From Acidimicrobiales bacterium (GTDB lineage: Bacteria; Actinomycetota; Acidimicrobiia; Acidimicrobiales; MedAcidi-G1): a stretch of DNA of 64,000 nt. Shown one piece after another: positions 10,203-20,200 of this stretch; the first letter of the stretch is position 1, and every line of letters begins with the position of its first letter. The DNA is taken from the NCBI GenBank assembly GCA_022452145.1, contig JAKURY010000004.1, positions 62,001-126,000 of the forward strand, written 5' to 3'. The notes beneath the pieces are model-generated. The model had not been told where the DNA came from. It ran no database searches and saw nothing but the letters and a program-made list of their open reading frames with translations. The position numbers and the translations under genes were made by a program.

Positions 10203-11528
10203 ATGTGCTTATCCTCAACCGCCATGAACACACCTCTGGACATCGCACCCGCTTCCGGCCGCCTCGGGATCCTCACCCCGGGCATGGGAGCCGTGGCCTC
10301 CACCTTCATCGCCGGCGTGATCGCCGCCCGGAACGGCCTCACCGCTCCCATCGGCTCGGTCAGCCAGATGGCCCACATCCGCCTAGGCAGCCGCGACGAG
10401 GACCGCAACCCGCTCATCCGCGAGTTCGTTCCGCTGGCCGGGCTGGACGACATCGTCTTCGGAGGCTGGGACCCCATCTCGGCCAACGTGCTGGAGGCGG
10501 CCCGCACCTGTGGCGTGCTCGAGGAGCGGGACCTCGCTCCCGTGTCGGCCGAGCTGGAGGGCATCGTCGCCATGGACGCCGTCTTCGACCAGCGCTGGGT
10601 CAAGAAGCTCGAAGGAACCCGGGTCAAGTCCGTGACCGCCAAGTGGGAGCAGGCCCAGGCGCTCATCGAGGACATCGAACGGTTCCGCATCCAGAACGAG
10701 TGCGACCGCCTGGTCATGATCTGGTGTGGCTCGACCGAGGCCTACCAGGAGCCCAGCGCCGTCCACGACTCCGTCGAGGCGTTCGAAGCGGGCCTTCGCG
10801 CCGGCGACGAGAACATCTCACCCAGCCAGATCTACGTCTACGCCGCTCTGATGAGCGACGTGCCGTTCGCCAACGGCGCTCCCAACCTGAGCGTGGACCT
10901 GCCGTGCATGATCCAGTTGGCCGCCCGCCGCGGCGTACCGATCGCCGGCAAGGACTTCAAGACCGGCCAGACCCTCATGAAGACCCTCCTGGCCCCGGGA
11001 TTCAAGGCCCGGATGCTGGGCCTTCGCGGCTGGTACTCCACCAACATCCTGGGGAACCGCGACGGTGAGGTCCTCGACGACCCGGAGAACTTCAAGACCA
11101 AGGAGATGTCCAAGCTGGGAGTGCTGGATGCCATCCTCCAGCCGGACTCCTACCCGGAGCTCTACGGCAACATCGACCACGTGGTGCGGATCAACTACTA
11201 CCCGCCCCGCGGGGACAACAAGGAGGGGTGGGATGCCATCGACATCTTTGGATGGATGGGCTACCCGATGCAGATAAAGGTGGACTTCCTCTGCCGTGAC
11301 TCGATCCTGGCCGCCCCGATCGTCCTGGACCTGGCGCTGTTCCTGGACCTCGCCCACAGGGCCGGCCAGTCGGGTGTGCAGGAGTGGCTGTCCTTCTACC
11401 TGAAAGCACCGCAGGCGGCCGGCGAGGCCGGCGCTGAACACGACCTGTTCATCCAGCAGACCAAGCTGAAGAACACGCTGAGGGAATGGATGGGCGAACA
11501 ACCCGTCACCCACTCCGAAGCCGGCTGA
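10203..11528 (+). CDS. ino1: Inositol-3-phosphate synthase
   Basis: NAD-dependent enzyme that cyclises glucose-6-phosphate to 1D-myo-inositol-3-phosphate, the entry step for phosphatidylinositol, mycothiol and inositol-derived solutes. The 441-residue product has the family landmarks: N-terminal Rossmann glycines (GRLGILTPGMGAVAST), FGGWDPISANVLEAA, the GKDFKTGQTLMKTLL loop with active-site lysines, and ILGNRDGEVL. The start at 10203 is 8 nt after a TATAAA -10, implying a leaderless mRNA. An ATG at 10224 (MNTPLDIAP) is the alternative, but neither ATG has a Shine-Dalgarno sequence. A six-pair hairpin spans the stop codon. Regulation by the divergent LysR protein is inferred. Confidence 0.9.
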   Translation: MCLSSTAMNTPLDIAPASGRLGILTPGMGAVASTFIAGVIAARNGLTAPIGSVSQMAHIRLGSRDEDRNPLIREFVPLAGLDDIVFGGWDPISANVLEAARTCGVLEERDLAPVSAELEGIVAMDAVFDQRWVKKLEGTRVKSVTAKWEQAQALIEDIERFRIQNECDRLVMIWCGSTEAYQEPSAVHDSVEAFEAGLRAGDENISPSQIYVYAALMSDVPFANGAPNLSVDLPCMIQLAARRGVPIAGKDFKTGQTLMKTLLAPGFKARMLGLRGWYSTNILGNRDGEVLDDPENFKTKEMSKLGVLDAILQPDSYPELYGNIDHVVRINYYPPRGDNKEGWDAIDIFGWMGYPMQIKVDFLCRDSILAAPIVLDLALFLDLAHRAGQSGVQEWLSFYLKAPQAAGEAGAEHDLFIQQTKLKNTLREWMGEQPVTHSEAG

Positions 11529-11535
11529 CCCGGCT
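11519..11535. terminator. Hairpin spanning the ino1 stop codon
   Basis: AGCCGG-CTGAC-CCGGCT, six perfect pairs and a 5-nt loop that contains most of the TGA stop. It lies between the convergent ino1 and PhyH genes, so it could act in both directions. No T-tract is seen. Confidence 0.35.
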
Positions 11536-11547
11536 GCCCTCTGGTCT

Positions 11548-12402
11548 TCAGGCGTTGGCGGGTTCCCGGCGCCAGAGCTCAGGGTAGAGGTCGGTGCCGA
11601 TGCGGCAACCCGACGACAGGCCCACTTGGGTCATGACGGCCGTGTTGTCGGGGTCCATGCCCTCGGGGCGAAACAGCACACGCACGTCGTCGCCCAACCA
11701 CTGGGTGTTGAACACCTTCAGGTCCCGGTCGGGGGCGAGGTTGCCGGACCCGCCGTGGACCATGCGGGCGTTGAACACGACCACGTCGCCGGGCTCCATG
11801 TCCCAGCCGAGGATTTCGTAGTCGTCCCGGCTGCCCTCGACGTCGGGGAACGCCACGGCGTCGTCATCGAATGCCACCTGGTCCCGATCGTCGCCGGTGA
11901 GCGCCCCGAAGTTCTCCTGCACGAGCTTCTGCGTCCACCGGTGCGACCTGGCCACCAACTCGAGGGTGCTGGCCCGCTCGACGGCCACCAGCGGCATCCA
12001 TGCCGAGCAGGTGTCGAACCCCTCGACCGACCAGTACGGCTCGTCCTGGTGAAATGGGGTGCGGAACTGCGTCCCTGCGGAACGGACGAACACGGCGTCG
12101 AAGAAGAAGTTGACGGCCTCGACCTCCATGAGCCACCCGGCGATCTCCGCCATGTCGGAGTGGAAGGCGAAGTCGCGGTACTCGGGGATGTGCATCCACG
12201 ACTGGCTGTCGTAAAAGGTGGTGTGCCCGTCAGCATCCCGGTCCCAGAAGCGGCCCCGGCCGGACGGCTCGGCGATGTTGCGCTCGATGCCGGCGGTCAG
12301 CATGTCGATCCATCCGGGACCGAACGCCTGTCGCAGGCACACAGCGCCGTCACGCGAATAGACGTCGACCACTTCGTCGGTAACCAGTTCGGCGACGCCC
12401 AT
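11548..12402 (-). CDS. Phytanoyl-CoA dioxygenase (PhyH) family protein
   Basis: Putative Fe(II)/2-oxoglutarate-dependent hydroxylase, about 284 residues. The facial triad is visible as HQD (about residues 118-120) and the distal His in VVFNARMVHGGSGN (about residue 216), followed by the basic region expected to bind 2-oxoglutarate. The family hydroxylates acyl-CoAs, but many bacterial members act on other small molecules, so the substrate is unknown. It is the second gene after an acyl-CoA ligase (50-nt gap, same strand), which suggests that a CoA thioester is the substrate. ATG at 12402 was preferred; a GTG at 12411 is also possible. Confidence 0.85.
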   Translation of the reverse strand: MGVAELVTDEVVDVYSRDGAVCLRQAFGPGWIDMLTAGIERNIAEPSGRGRFWDRDADGHTTFYDSQSWMHIPEYRDFAFHSDMAEIAGWLMEVEAVNFFFDAVFVRSAGTQFRTPFHQDEPYWSVEGFDTCSAWMPLVAVERASTLELVARSHRWTQKLVQENFGALTGDDRDQVAFDDDAVAFPDVEGSRDDYEILGWDMEPGDVVVFNARMVHGGSGNLAPDRDLKVFNTQWLGDDVRVLFRPEGMDPDNTAVMTQVGLSSGCRIGTDLYPELWRREPANA

Positions 12403-12461
12403 CGGACCCACGTGTCGTTCAGAACCTGTGCAGAGCGCGGCAATGTAGCAGCGGCACCCGG

Positions 12462-14039
12462 TCAGATATTGGCCGGGTGGTCCTGCCAGTACTCGTCCTT
12501 GAGGAGGCGCTTGTAGAGCTTGCCGGTCGGGTGACGGGGCAATTCATCGCGGAAGTCGATGCTGCGGGGACACTTCACGTCGGCGAGGTGTGACCGGCAG
12601 TAGGCGATCAACTCGCGTTCGAGCTCCGCGCCGGGGACGGCGCCGTCAGCCGGCTGGACCACGGCCTTTACCTCCTCGCCGAAGTCGTCGTTGGGTACGC
12701 CGAACACAGCCACGTCGAACACCGAGGGGTGCATAGTGAGGACGTTCTCGGTCTCCTGGGGATAGATGTTCACCCCGCCCGAGATGATCATGTACGCCTT
12801 GCGGTCCGTGAGGTAGAGGAACCCGTCATCGTCGAGCCGGCCCACGTCGCCGAGGGTCGAGAGGTCCTCGCCCAGGCGGGCAGCGGCCGTCTTCTCCGGG
12901 TCGTTGTGGTACTCGACCTTGATGTCCGAGCGGAAGTAGATGCCGCCCTCCTCGTCGGCCGGGAGCTCGTTTCCCTCGTCGTCGACGATGACGACCTCGC
13001 CCATCAGCGCCTTTCCGACCGTGCCTGGGTGGGCCAGCCAGTCCTCGGAGTTGGTGAACGTGAGGCCGGTGCCCTCGGTGCCGGCGTAGTACTCGTAGAG
13101 CACGGGTCCCCACCAGTCGATCATCCGGCGCTTCACCTCGACCGGGCAGGGGGCGGCGGCGTGGATGGCGACCCGCATTGTCGACACGTCGTACCGGGCT
13201 CGGACGTCATCGTCGAGTTTGAGCATCCGCACGAACATGGTGGGCACCCACTGGCTGTCGGTGACGCCGTGGCGCTCGATCAGGGCCAGGGACTGCTCGG
13301 GGTCGAACTTCTCCATCACGATGATGGTGGTGCCGAGGCCCAGGTAGCCCATGCAGAAGCGCAGCGGCGCCGCGTGGTACAGCGGCGCAGGCGAGAGGTA
13401 GGTGCCTCCCGGCTGTGAGCCGAACAGGACCTGCGCCATCGCCGAGATGGATCCGGCCGTGCCGAGCGGCTCGGGGACCAGGGTCCGCTTAACCCCCTTC
13501 GGCCGGCCGGTGGTGCCCGACGAGTAGAGCATGTCGGTGCCGCTCACCCAGTCGGGATCGGCGTCAGAGGACTGGGCAGCGACGGCGTCCTCGAAGGGGG
13601 CGTGGTCGGGCAGTTCGCCGCCGATCGAGAAGCGGACCTCGACGTTCGGCGTTGCAGCGGTGACCTCGGCCAGCACGTCCTCCTTGTAGGGGGAGGTGAC
13701 GAACATGCGAGCGCCGCAGTCGTCGACGATGTAGGCCAACTCGTCGGCGGTCAGCCGGGATGAAGCCGCCGTGTATCGGAGGCCGGCGTAGTGGGCGCCC
13801 CAGACGAGCGGCAGGAACTCGATCCGGTTCTCGAGACAGAAGGCGATGTGGTCGCCGAACCCCAACCCGAGACTGCGGAACAGATTGGCGATGCGGCACG
13901 CCTGCTCGTGGAGTTCGCCGAAGGTCATCGTCTCGCCGGAGCCAGCCATGACGATAGCGAGACGGCCGGGGTCCTCGGTGGCCCAGTGGCCCGGGTACTC
14001 GGTCAGCGCCAGTTCAGGGGCGGAGGTGTCGTCGCTCAT
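12462..14039 (-). CDS. Acyl-CoA ligase (AMP-binding, FadD type)
   Basis: A 525-residue adenylate-forming enzyme that activates a carboxylic acid with ATP and joins it to CoA. Seen: the P-loop motif YSSGTTGRPKG at residues 172-182, the YYAGTEGTG adenine-binding motif, the hinge region GFLYLTDRKAYMIISGG, and the catalytic lysine in HPTGKLYKRLLK near the C-terminus. It most resembles mycobacterial FadD4-like ligases, but the acid chain is not predictable. A TACGGT hexamer 8 nt before the ATG indicates a leaderless transcript. It is followed on the same strand by a PhyH-type oxygenase. Confidence 0.92.
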   Translation of the reverse strand: MSDDTSAPELALTEYPGHWATEDPGRLAIVMAGSGETMTFGELHEQACRIANLFRSLGLGFGDHIAFCLENRIEFLPLVWGAHYAGLRYTAASSRLTADELAYIVDDCGARMFVTSPYKEDVLAEVTAATPNVEVRFSIGGELPDHAPFEDAVAAQSSDADPDWVSGTDMLYSSGTTGRPKGVKRTLVPEPLGTAGSISAMAQVLFGSQPGGTYLSPAPLYHAAPLRFCMGYLGLGTTIIVMEKFDPEQSLALIERHGVTDSQWVPTMFVRMLKLDDDVRARYDVSTMRVAIHAAAPCPVEVKRRMIDWWGPVLYEYYAGTEGTGLTFTNSEDWLAHPGTVGKALMGEVVIVDDEGNELPADEEGGIYFRSDIKVEYHNDPEKTAAARLGEDLSTLGDVGRLDDDGFLYLTDRKAYMIISGGVNIYPQETENVLTMHPSVFDVAVFGVPNDDFGEEVKAVVQPADGAVPGAELERELIAYCRSHLADVKCPRSIDFRDELPRHPTGKLYKRLLKDEYWQDHPANI

Positions 14040-14047
14040 GACGCCGG

Positions 14048-14053
14048 ACCGTA
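14048..14053 (-). promoter_or_regulatory. -10 element of the acyl-CoA ligase gene
   Basis: TACGGT on the minus strand, 8 nt before the ATG at 14039; it fits the TANNNT leaderless-promoter pattern repeated across this window. No Shine-Dalgarno sequence is present. Confidence 0.55.
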
Positions 14054-14131
14054 CCGCTGGACGTCACGTGGGACCGAGGCGGGTGCGACGCGGATGGGTA
14101 GTCACACGAGGTGCCTACTCTTTGATCCGAC

Positions 14132-17100
14132 ATGAAGACGACCTTCACCTTCACCGCCTGCGGGGCGCCCGCCACCGCCGCACTCGCAGACGCCATCACA
14201 GCGGCTAAGGGCGACGACCCGTTGGCTCCCGTCACCGTGGTGGTGCCGTCGAACCTCGTGGGCGTTTCGGCTAGGCGCACGCTGGCCGCCGGCTCGCCCG
14301 CCGGACTGGCCGCAGTCCGCTTCGAGACCGTCCTGGGCCTCGCCCGCCTGCTGGCTGGGCCTTCGCTTCCCGGCGAGCGCCGCAGGGTCACCGACCCCGT
14401 CGTGGGTGCTGCAGTGCGGTCCGTCCTCACGGCGTCGGCCGACCTCCTACGGCCGGTTGCCCGCCACCCCGCGACCGAGCGGGCGCTGATCCGGGTCCAC
14501 CGCGAGTTACGCGAACTCGACGACCACGCCCTCACGGCACTGGCCGACGCCGGTCCGCGGGCCGCCGAGGTGGTGCGGCTTCATCGAGAAGTCCACGGCC
14601 GCCTAGCCGACTGCTACGTCGACGAGGTCGACCTGCACCGGGCTGCCGCGGCCACCGTTGCCGCCAGGCACCCCCTGTTCGACGGGCTGGGCGCTGTCGT
14701 GCTCCACCTCCCTGAACGGCTCCCGGCGTCGGGCCTCGCACTCCTTGAGGCACTGGCGGCCAACGGCCCGGTCGCCGCCGTCGCCGCCCACACCGGCGAC
14801 GCCGAGGCCGATGCACCCCTGCGCCACCTGGTCGGGCGGCTGGGCGGCACGCTCCCCACCGAACCACCCGCAGTGGCTGCGTCGCACCTACTGGTGCGCT
14901 CGGTCGCCGACCCCGACGAAGAGGCACGGCTGGCGGTCCGCGAGGTGCTCGCTGGGGCGAGGGCCGGCATCGCGTTCAACCACATGGCGATCGCCCACCC
15001 GGGCAACGACCGCTACGCCCGACTGCTCCACCAGCACCTCGCCGCCGCCGATGTGCCGTTCAACGGCGTGGCCGGCCGGCGACTGGGAGAGTCCCTCACC
15101 GGGCGCACCCTGCTGGCACTGCTCGCCCTCCCCGACCACGACCTCGCCCGGACCGCCGTCATGGCGGTGCTGTCCTCGGGGGCCATCCTCGGCATCGACA
15201 GCCGACCCGTGCCGGTCACCGCCTGGGAGCGGCTGTCCCGCGAGGCCAGTGTCGCCGCCGGGATCTCCCAGTGGCAGGAACGACTTGAGCGGTACGCCGA
15301 CGACCAGGACGTCCGACTCACCGAACTCGAGGCCGAGGGCGCCGACGAGTCCCGGCTGCGCGGGCCCCGTGAGCGCAGGGCACGGGCCGACGACCTGCTG
15401 GCGTTCGTCCAGCGCCTCGCCGACGACCTCAATCCCGAGGAACACCCGACCGACTGGCCGGGCCTGACCCGTTGGGCCGCCGGACTCCTCGAGCGCTACC
15501 TGGGGTCGCCGGCCGACCGTGCCAACTGGCCACCCGAGGAGGCCGACGCCCACGTCCGGGTCGGCGACCTGCTCCGTAACCTCGCAGGCCTCGGAACGAT
15601 CGAGGCCGCTCCGGGCTTTGCCAACTTCCGGCGAGCCGTTGCCGACGGGCTCGACCGCGAGGTTGACCGCGAGGGCCGGTTCGGAAACGGCGTGTTCGTC
15701 GGCGGCTTCGGGGCCACCGCCGGACTTGACTTCGACCGGGTGGTCGTCGTCGGCCTCGCCGAGGGGGTCACCCCGTCCCGCCGACGCGATGACCCGCTGC
15801 TGGCCGACGCCGTCCGCCGCACCCTTGACGGGGCACTCACCCTGCGAGCTGAACGCCAGGCCGACCTCCACCGCAGCCTCCTCGCCACGTTCGCTGCCGG
15901 TGCGACCGACCGGGTGCTGGTGTTCTCCCGTGGCGACTTCGGCTCCAGGACCGAGGCCGTGCCATCTCGATGGCTGCTCGACCAGGTCGAAGCCGAACTC
16001 GGCGAACGACCCAACCCGGCCCAACTCGAAGCCCTCGAAAGCGACTGGTTCGCCACGTCGTCGTCCTTCGCCCAGTCTCTCGAACAGCTCGACCATCCGG
16101 CCGACCACCACGAGTACGCACTTGCCGAACTCCTCCGCGACCGCCACCGGGGCCTCCTCCCCGACGTGAGCGACCGACGACTGACCGACGTGGTGCTCGA
16201 CCGCGGCATCGCCCTCGTCCGGGGACGGGAGGATCCGGAACTGACCCGCTTCGACGGCCTGCTCGACGGCGTCGAACTCCCCTCGCCCGCCGACGGCCAC
16301 ACCATCCTCTCCGCCACCCGGCTCGAGAACTGGGTCAGGTGCCCGTACGCCTACTTCATGCGGTACGTCCTCGGAGTCGGGTCCCTCGACGAGCCCGCCG
16401 ACGAGGACGGCATCACGCCTCTGGCACGCGGATCGCTTGCCCACGAGATCCTCGACCGTTTCCTCACCGAGTCGATCGAGGCCGATGACCTGCCCTCCCC
16501 CGACGTCCCCTGGGGTCCCGCCCACCACCAACGCCTCGACCGCATCTGCGACGAGGAGTTCGCCCTGGTCGAGTCCCGTGGCCTCACAGGACGACCCCTC
16601 CTGTGGCAGCGCGACGGCGGTCGCCTTCGGCGAGCCCTCCAGGAGTTCCTCTTCCAGGACGACGAACGACGCAGCGATGACCTCCTCACCCCGGTCGCCG
16701 CCGAGATGGCGTTCGGGTTCGACGGCGCCGAGCCCTTCGTCCTCCACCTCTCAGACGGCCGCACGCTCCGGTTCCGCGGGCGGATCGACCGCGTCGACCG
16801 AGCCGTCGGCGGCGGGCTGGTCGTCACCGACTTCAAGACCGGGAAGAAGCAGTACTACAACAAGGTCAGCGAAGACTTGCCCGATGCCAATGGCCAGTAC
16901 CTCCAGTTGCCGCTCTACGGACTCGCAGCCCGAGAACGCCTGGCGAGACCGGACGCCGATGTTGAGGCCCGCTACTGGTTCCTCACCGACGGCGGCCGGG
17001 TCGTCGGGCACCCGTTGTCCGATCCCGTGCTCGAACGGTTCGACCTCGTCCTGACCACGATCGTGGACGGCATCGAACGGGGACTCTTCCCAGCCCGCCC

Positions 17101-17287
17101 ACCGAAGTCCTCGTACGGCATCGGCTGCGACTACTGCGACCCCGACGACCTGGGCACGAAGTCCCGCACCGACCTCTGGGACCGCAAGCGCCTCGACCCC
17201 CGACTCGACGACTACCGCCGCCTCATCGGCGACCTGCCCGACGACGGACCGATCGCCGTCATCGACCTCGGAGGCTCCGGTGCCTGA
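14132..17287 (+). CDS. addB: AddB-like nuclease subunit of a RecBCD-type DNA repair complex
   Basis: A 1051-residue protein with an inactivated UvrD-like helicase fold and a C-terminal PD-(D/E)XK nuclease domain; with AddA it would process double-strand ends for RecA. The nuclease is intact: RGRIDRVD, then VVTDFKTGKK and the QLPLYGLA motif. The N-terminus (TFTACGAPATAALADAI) lacks the GKT/GKS of a Walker A box. Of the four cysteines that hold the AddB iron-sulfur cluster, Cys737, Cys999 and Cys1002 are present, but the fourth position is Gly1008. The gene starts 10 nt after TACTCT, a possible near-leaderless promoter. Its stop overlaps addA by 8 nt. An alternative name is an AdnA/AddB-family RecB-like exonuclease. 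Confidence 0.85.
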   Translation: MKTTFTFTACGAPATAALADAITAAKGDDPLAPVTVVVPSNLVGVSARRTLAAGSPAGLAAVRFETVLGLARLLAGPSLPGERRRVTDPVVGAAVRSVLTASADLLRPVARHPATERALIRVHRELRELDDHALTALADAGPRAAEVVRLHREVHGRLADCYVDEVDLHRAAAATVAARHPLFDGLGAVVLHLPERLPASGLALLEALAANGPVAAVAAHTGDAEADAPLRHLVGRLGGTLPTEPPAVAASHLLVRSVADPDEEARLAVREVLAGARAGIAFNHMAIAHPGNDRYARLLHQHLAAADVPFNGVAGRRLGESLTGRTLLALLALPDHDLARTAVMAVLSSGAILGIDSRPVPVTAWERLSREASVAAGISQWQERLERYADDQDVRLTELEAEGADESRLRGPRERRARADDLLAFVQRLADDLNPEEHPTDWPGLTRWAAGLLERYLGSPADRANWPPEEADAHVRVGDLLRNLAGLGTIEAAPGFANFRRAVADGLDREVDREGRFGNGVFVGGFGATAGLDFDRVVVVGLAEGVTPSRRRDDPLLADAVRRTLDGALTLRAERQADLHRSLLATFAAGATDRVLVFSRGDFGSRTEAVPSRWLLDQVEAELGERPNPAQLEALESDWFATSSSFAQSLEQLDHPADHHEYALAELLRDRHRGLLPDVSDRRLTDVVLDRGIALVRGREDPELTRFDGLLDGVELPSPADGHTILSATRLENWVRCPYAYFMRYVLGVGSLDEPADEDGITPLARGSLAHEILDRFLTESIEADDLPSPDVPWGPAHHQRLDRICDEEFALVESRGLTGRPLLWQRDGGRLRRALQEFLFQDDERRSDDLLTPVAAEMAFGFDGAEPFVLHLSDGRTLRFRGRIDRVDRAVGGGLVVTDFKTGKKQYYNKVSEDLPDANGQYLQLPLYGLAARERLARPDADVEARYWFLTDGGRVVGHPLSDPVLERFDLVLTTIVDGIERGLFPARPPKSSYGIGCDYCDPDDLGTKSRTDLWDRKRLDPRLDDYRRLIGDLPDDGPIAVIDLGGSGA

Positions 17288-20200
17288 GCCGACCGTGCCC
17301 ATCGACCAGGCGGCGCGTGACCGCATCGTCGGCGACCTCGAGACGACCCTGTTCGTCGAGGCCGGTGCCGGAACCGGCAAGACCAGCGCCCTCGTCGACC
17401 GCATCGTGTCCCTCGTGGTCTCGGGCGTGTCCGTGGAGCACATCGCCGCCATTACGTTCACCGACCGGGCGGCCACCGAACTCCGTGACCGGGTCCGTCG
17501 CCGCCTCGAGGCGATGGCCACCGGGAAGGGTACCGAGGCCGAGGCCGCCGGCCGGGCGCTCGTGGAACTCGACGGGGCTGCGCTGTGCACCCTCCACGCC
17601 TTCGCCCAGCGGATCCTCGTCGAGCACCCCATCGAGGCCGGGCTGCCGCCGGCGGTAGAGGTCATGGACGAGGTGTCGTCTTTGGTTGACTTCGATGAGC
17701 GCTGGGCCGGAGTCGTCGACACGCTGCTCGGCGATCCACAGCACGCCTTCACGGTGCTGGTCGCCTTCGAACTCGGCATCAGCCTCCGCCTCCTCCGCGA
17801 CATGGCTCACCGACTCGACGACAACTGGGACCTCGTCGATGACCGGCTGGTGTCCACGCCCGATCCCCGGCCGATCGACATCGGGCCGTTGCTCGCCGAC
17901 CTGCGTGAGGTGGTTGACCTCCGCGAACACTGCACCGCCCAGGCGGACACGATGCTCGATCGCCTCGACCGGGTCGAGGCGATCGCCGACCAACTCCAAG
18001 AGGCTGATGGCAACCCCCTTTCCGTGGTCCGGGTCCTCGGCGACCGCAAGGACGTCACCAGCCGGAAGAAGGTCGGCAACAAGAAGAACTGGGCGGGCAG
18101 CGTCCCCATCGATCAGGTGCGCGACCAACTCTGGTCTGCCGACGACCGCATCGAAGCCGAGGTGCAACGGCTCAACGACGAGGTAATCGACCGCCTGGTA
18201 GAGGTCGTGGGCCGTGGTGCGGTCGAAGCCGCCGAAAAGCGGCGGCGGCAGGGGCAGCTCGGCTTCCACGACCTGCTGGTCCTGGCTCGGCGCGTCCTGA
18301 CCGAATCAGGCCATGGGCTCGCCGTGCGCGCCGCTCTCGCCGACCACTACCGCTGCCTCCTGCTCGACGAGTTCCAGGACACCGACCCGCTCCAGATCGA
18401 GTTGGCAGCCCTCATCGCCGACCCAGACACCGTCACGGACGACTGGCGCCGACTGCGCCCCCGGCCCGGGTCGCTGTTCTTCGTCGGCGACCCGAAGCAG
18501 TCGATCTACGGGTTCCGACGGGCCGACATGGCCGTCTACCTCGACGCCCGCGAGGCTTTTGGCGACAACGCCGTGCACCTCGAGCAGAACTTCCGGACCA
18601 CCGTGCCCATCCTCGACTGGGTCAACGCCGTGTTCGAACGCCTCATCGACCACCGGCACCGGAAACAACCCGAGTACACGCCCCTGGTTCCCGCCCGGGT
18701 TGACGGTTCCACCGGTCCCCCGGTTGTGCTACTCGGCGCCGACGATTCGGAAAAGCGCGGTGCCGACGACCTCCGTGCAACGTCGGCAGCCGATGTCGCC
18801 GCCGTCGTGAGCACGGCACTGGCCGAGGGCTGGACGGTTGTCAACGAGTTGAAGCCGGCCGCCGACGGCAGCCCACCCGTCGAGGCCTGGCGACCCTGCC
18901 AACCCCGCGACATAGCCATCCTCGTCCGCAGTCGTACCCCGGTCGACGCCCTGGCCGCCGCACTCACCGATGCCGGGATCCCCTACCGCATCGAAGCGGG
19001 CTTCAACCCCCTGGCCACCGACGAGGTCCGCGACCTCCTGACCACCCTCCGGGCCGTCGACGACCCCACGGACGAACTGGCCCTGGCCACGGCACTGCGC
19101 TCGCCTCTCTTCGGCTGCGGCGACGACGACCTGTTCGAGTTCACCTCGGCCGGTGGGCGCTGGAACCACCAGGACCCCGGCTCCTCCGGCCTCTCCGACG
19201 ACCACCCGGTGCTCGAGGGCATCGCCTGGATGGCGACCATGCACGCCCGACGGCCCTGGGAGGGGGCTGCCGACCTGGTCGGCCACCTCGTGCGGGACCG
19301 TCGCGCCATGGAGTTGGCGCTCTGTTCGCCGCGGCCCCGCGACGCATGGCGACGCATCCGCACGTTCCTCGACACGGCACGGGCCTTCGGCGAGACACGG
19401 GGCAGCGACCTCCGGTCGTTCCTGGCCTGGTGCCGCCTCCATGCGGCGGACGACGTCCGGGTCGACGAGGTCGTGCCGCCGGAACCCGATGACAACGCCG
19501 TGCGAATCCTCACGATGCATGGCGCCAAGGGCCTCGAGTTCCCGATCTGCGTCCTCGCCGACCTCGGCAGCAAGCGCATGAGCGGCGGAATGGCCGTCCA
19601 CTTCCCCGAGGAGGGTGGCATCGCCGTGGCGCTCACCAAGAAGCTGGCGAACGCCGCCCATCGGGCCCACGCCGACGCCCTGCTCGATGCCGACCACCTC
19701 GAGCGGCTACGCCTCCTCTATGTAGCCGCCACCCGTGCCCGCGACCACCTAGTCCTCGCCCTGCACCGCAGCACGCCGGCCAAGGAGCCCGACCACACTG
19801 GCACGGTGACCAACGCCGAGATCCTCGCCACCGCCTCGGCCGACCTCGACACGCACGTGGTGCTCGAGCCGACCGTGCTTCCGCTGCCGGCGCTGCTCCC
19901 ACCCGACACTACGCCGATCCCTGACGAGGCAACCTGGGCTGTCGAACTCGACAACGCCCGGGTCGGTGGCGAGAGGCGGCGCACCGTCTCGGCCACATCG
20001 CTGGCTGCCGACGACGCCGAACCGGACGACGAGGCCGAACGCCGGTGGCACGGCGAGGCCGGACGGCACGGTCCGGCGATCGGGCGAGCTGTGCACCAGG
20101 CCCTCGAGGTCACCGACTTGGCAGGTGACGGCAGCGCCGAGGGACTTGCAGCGGCGACAGCCGAGAACGTCGATCCCGATGCTGTCGTCGCAAAGGTCGC

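Noticed and set aside
14888-16747. 619-codon open frame on the minus strand, antisense of addB
   Set aside because: Same cause; the sense gene has clear nuclease motifs and the antisense product is a low-complexity Gly/Glu/Val protein.
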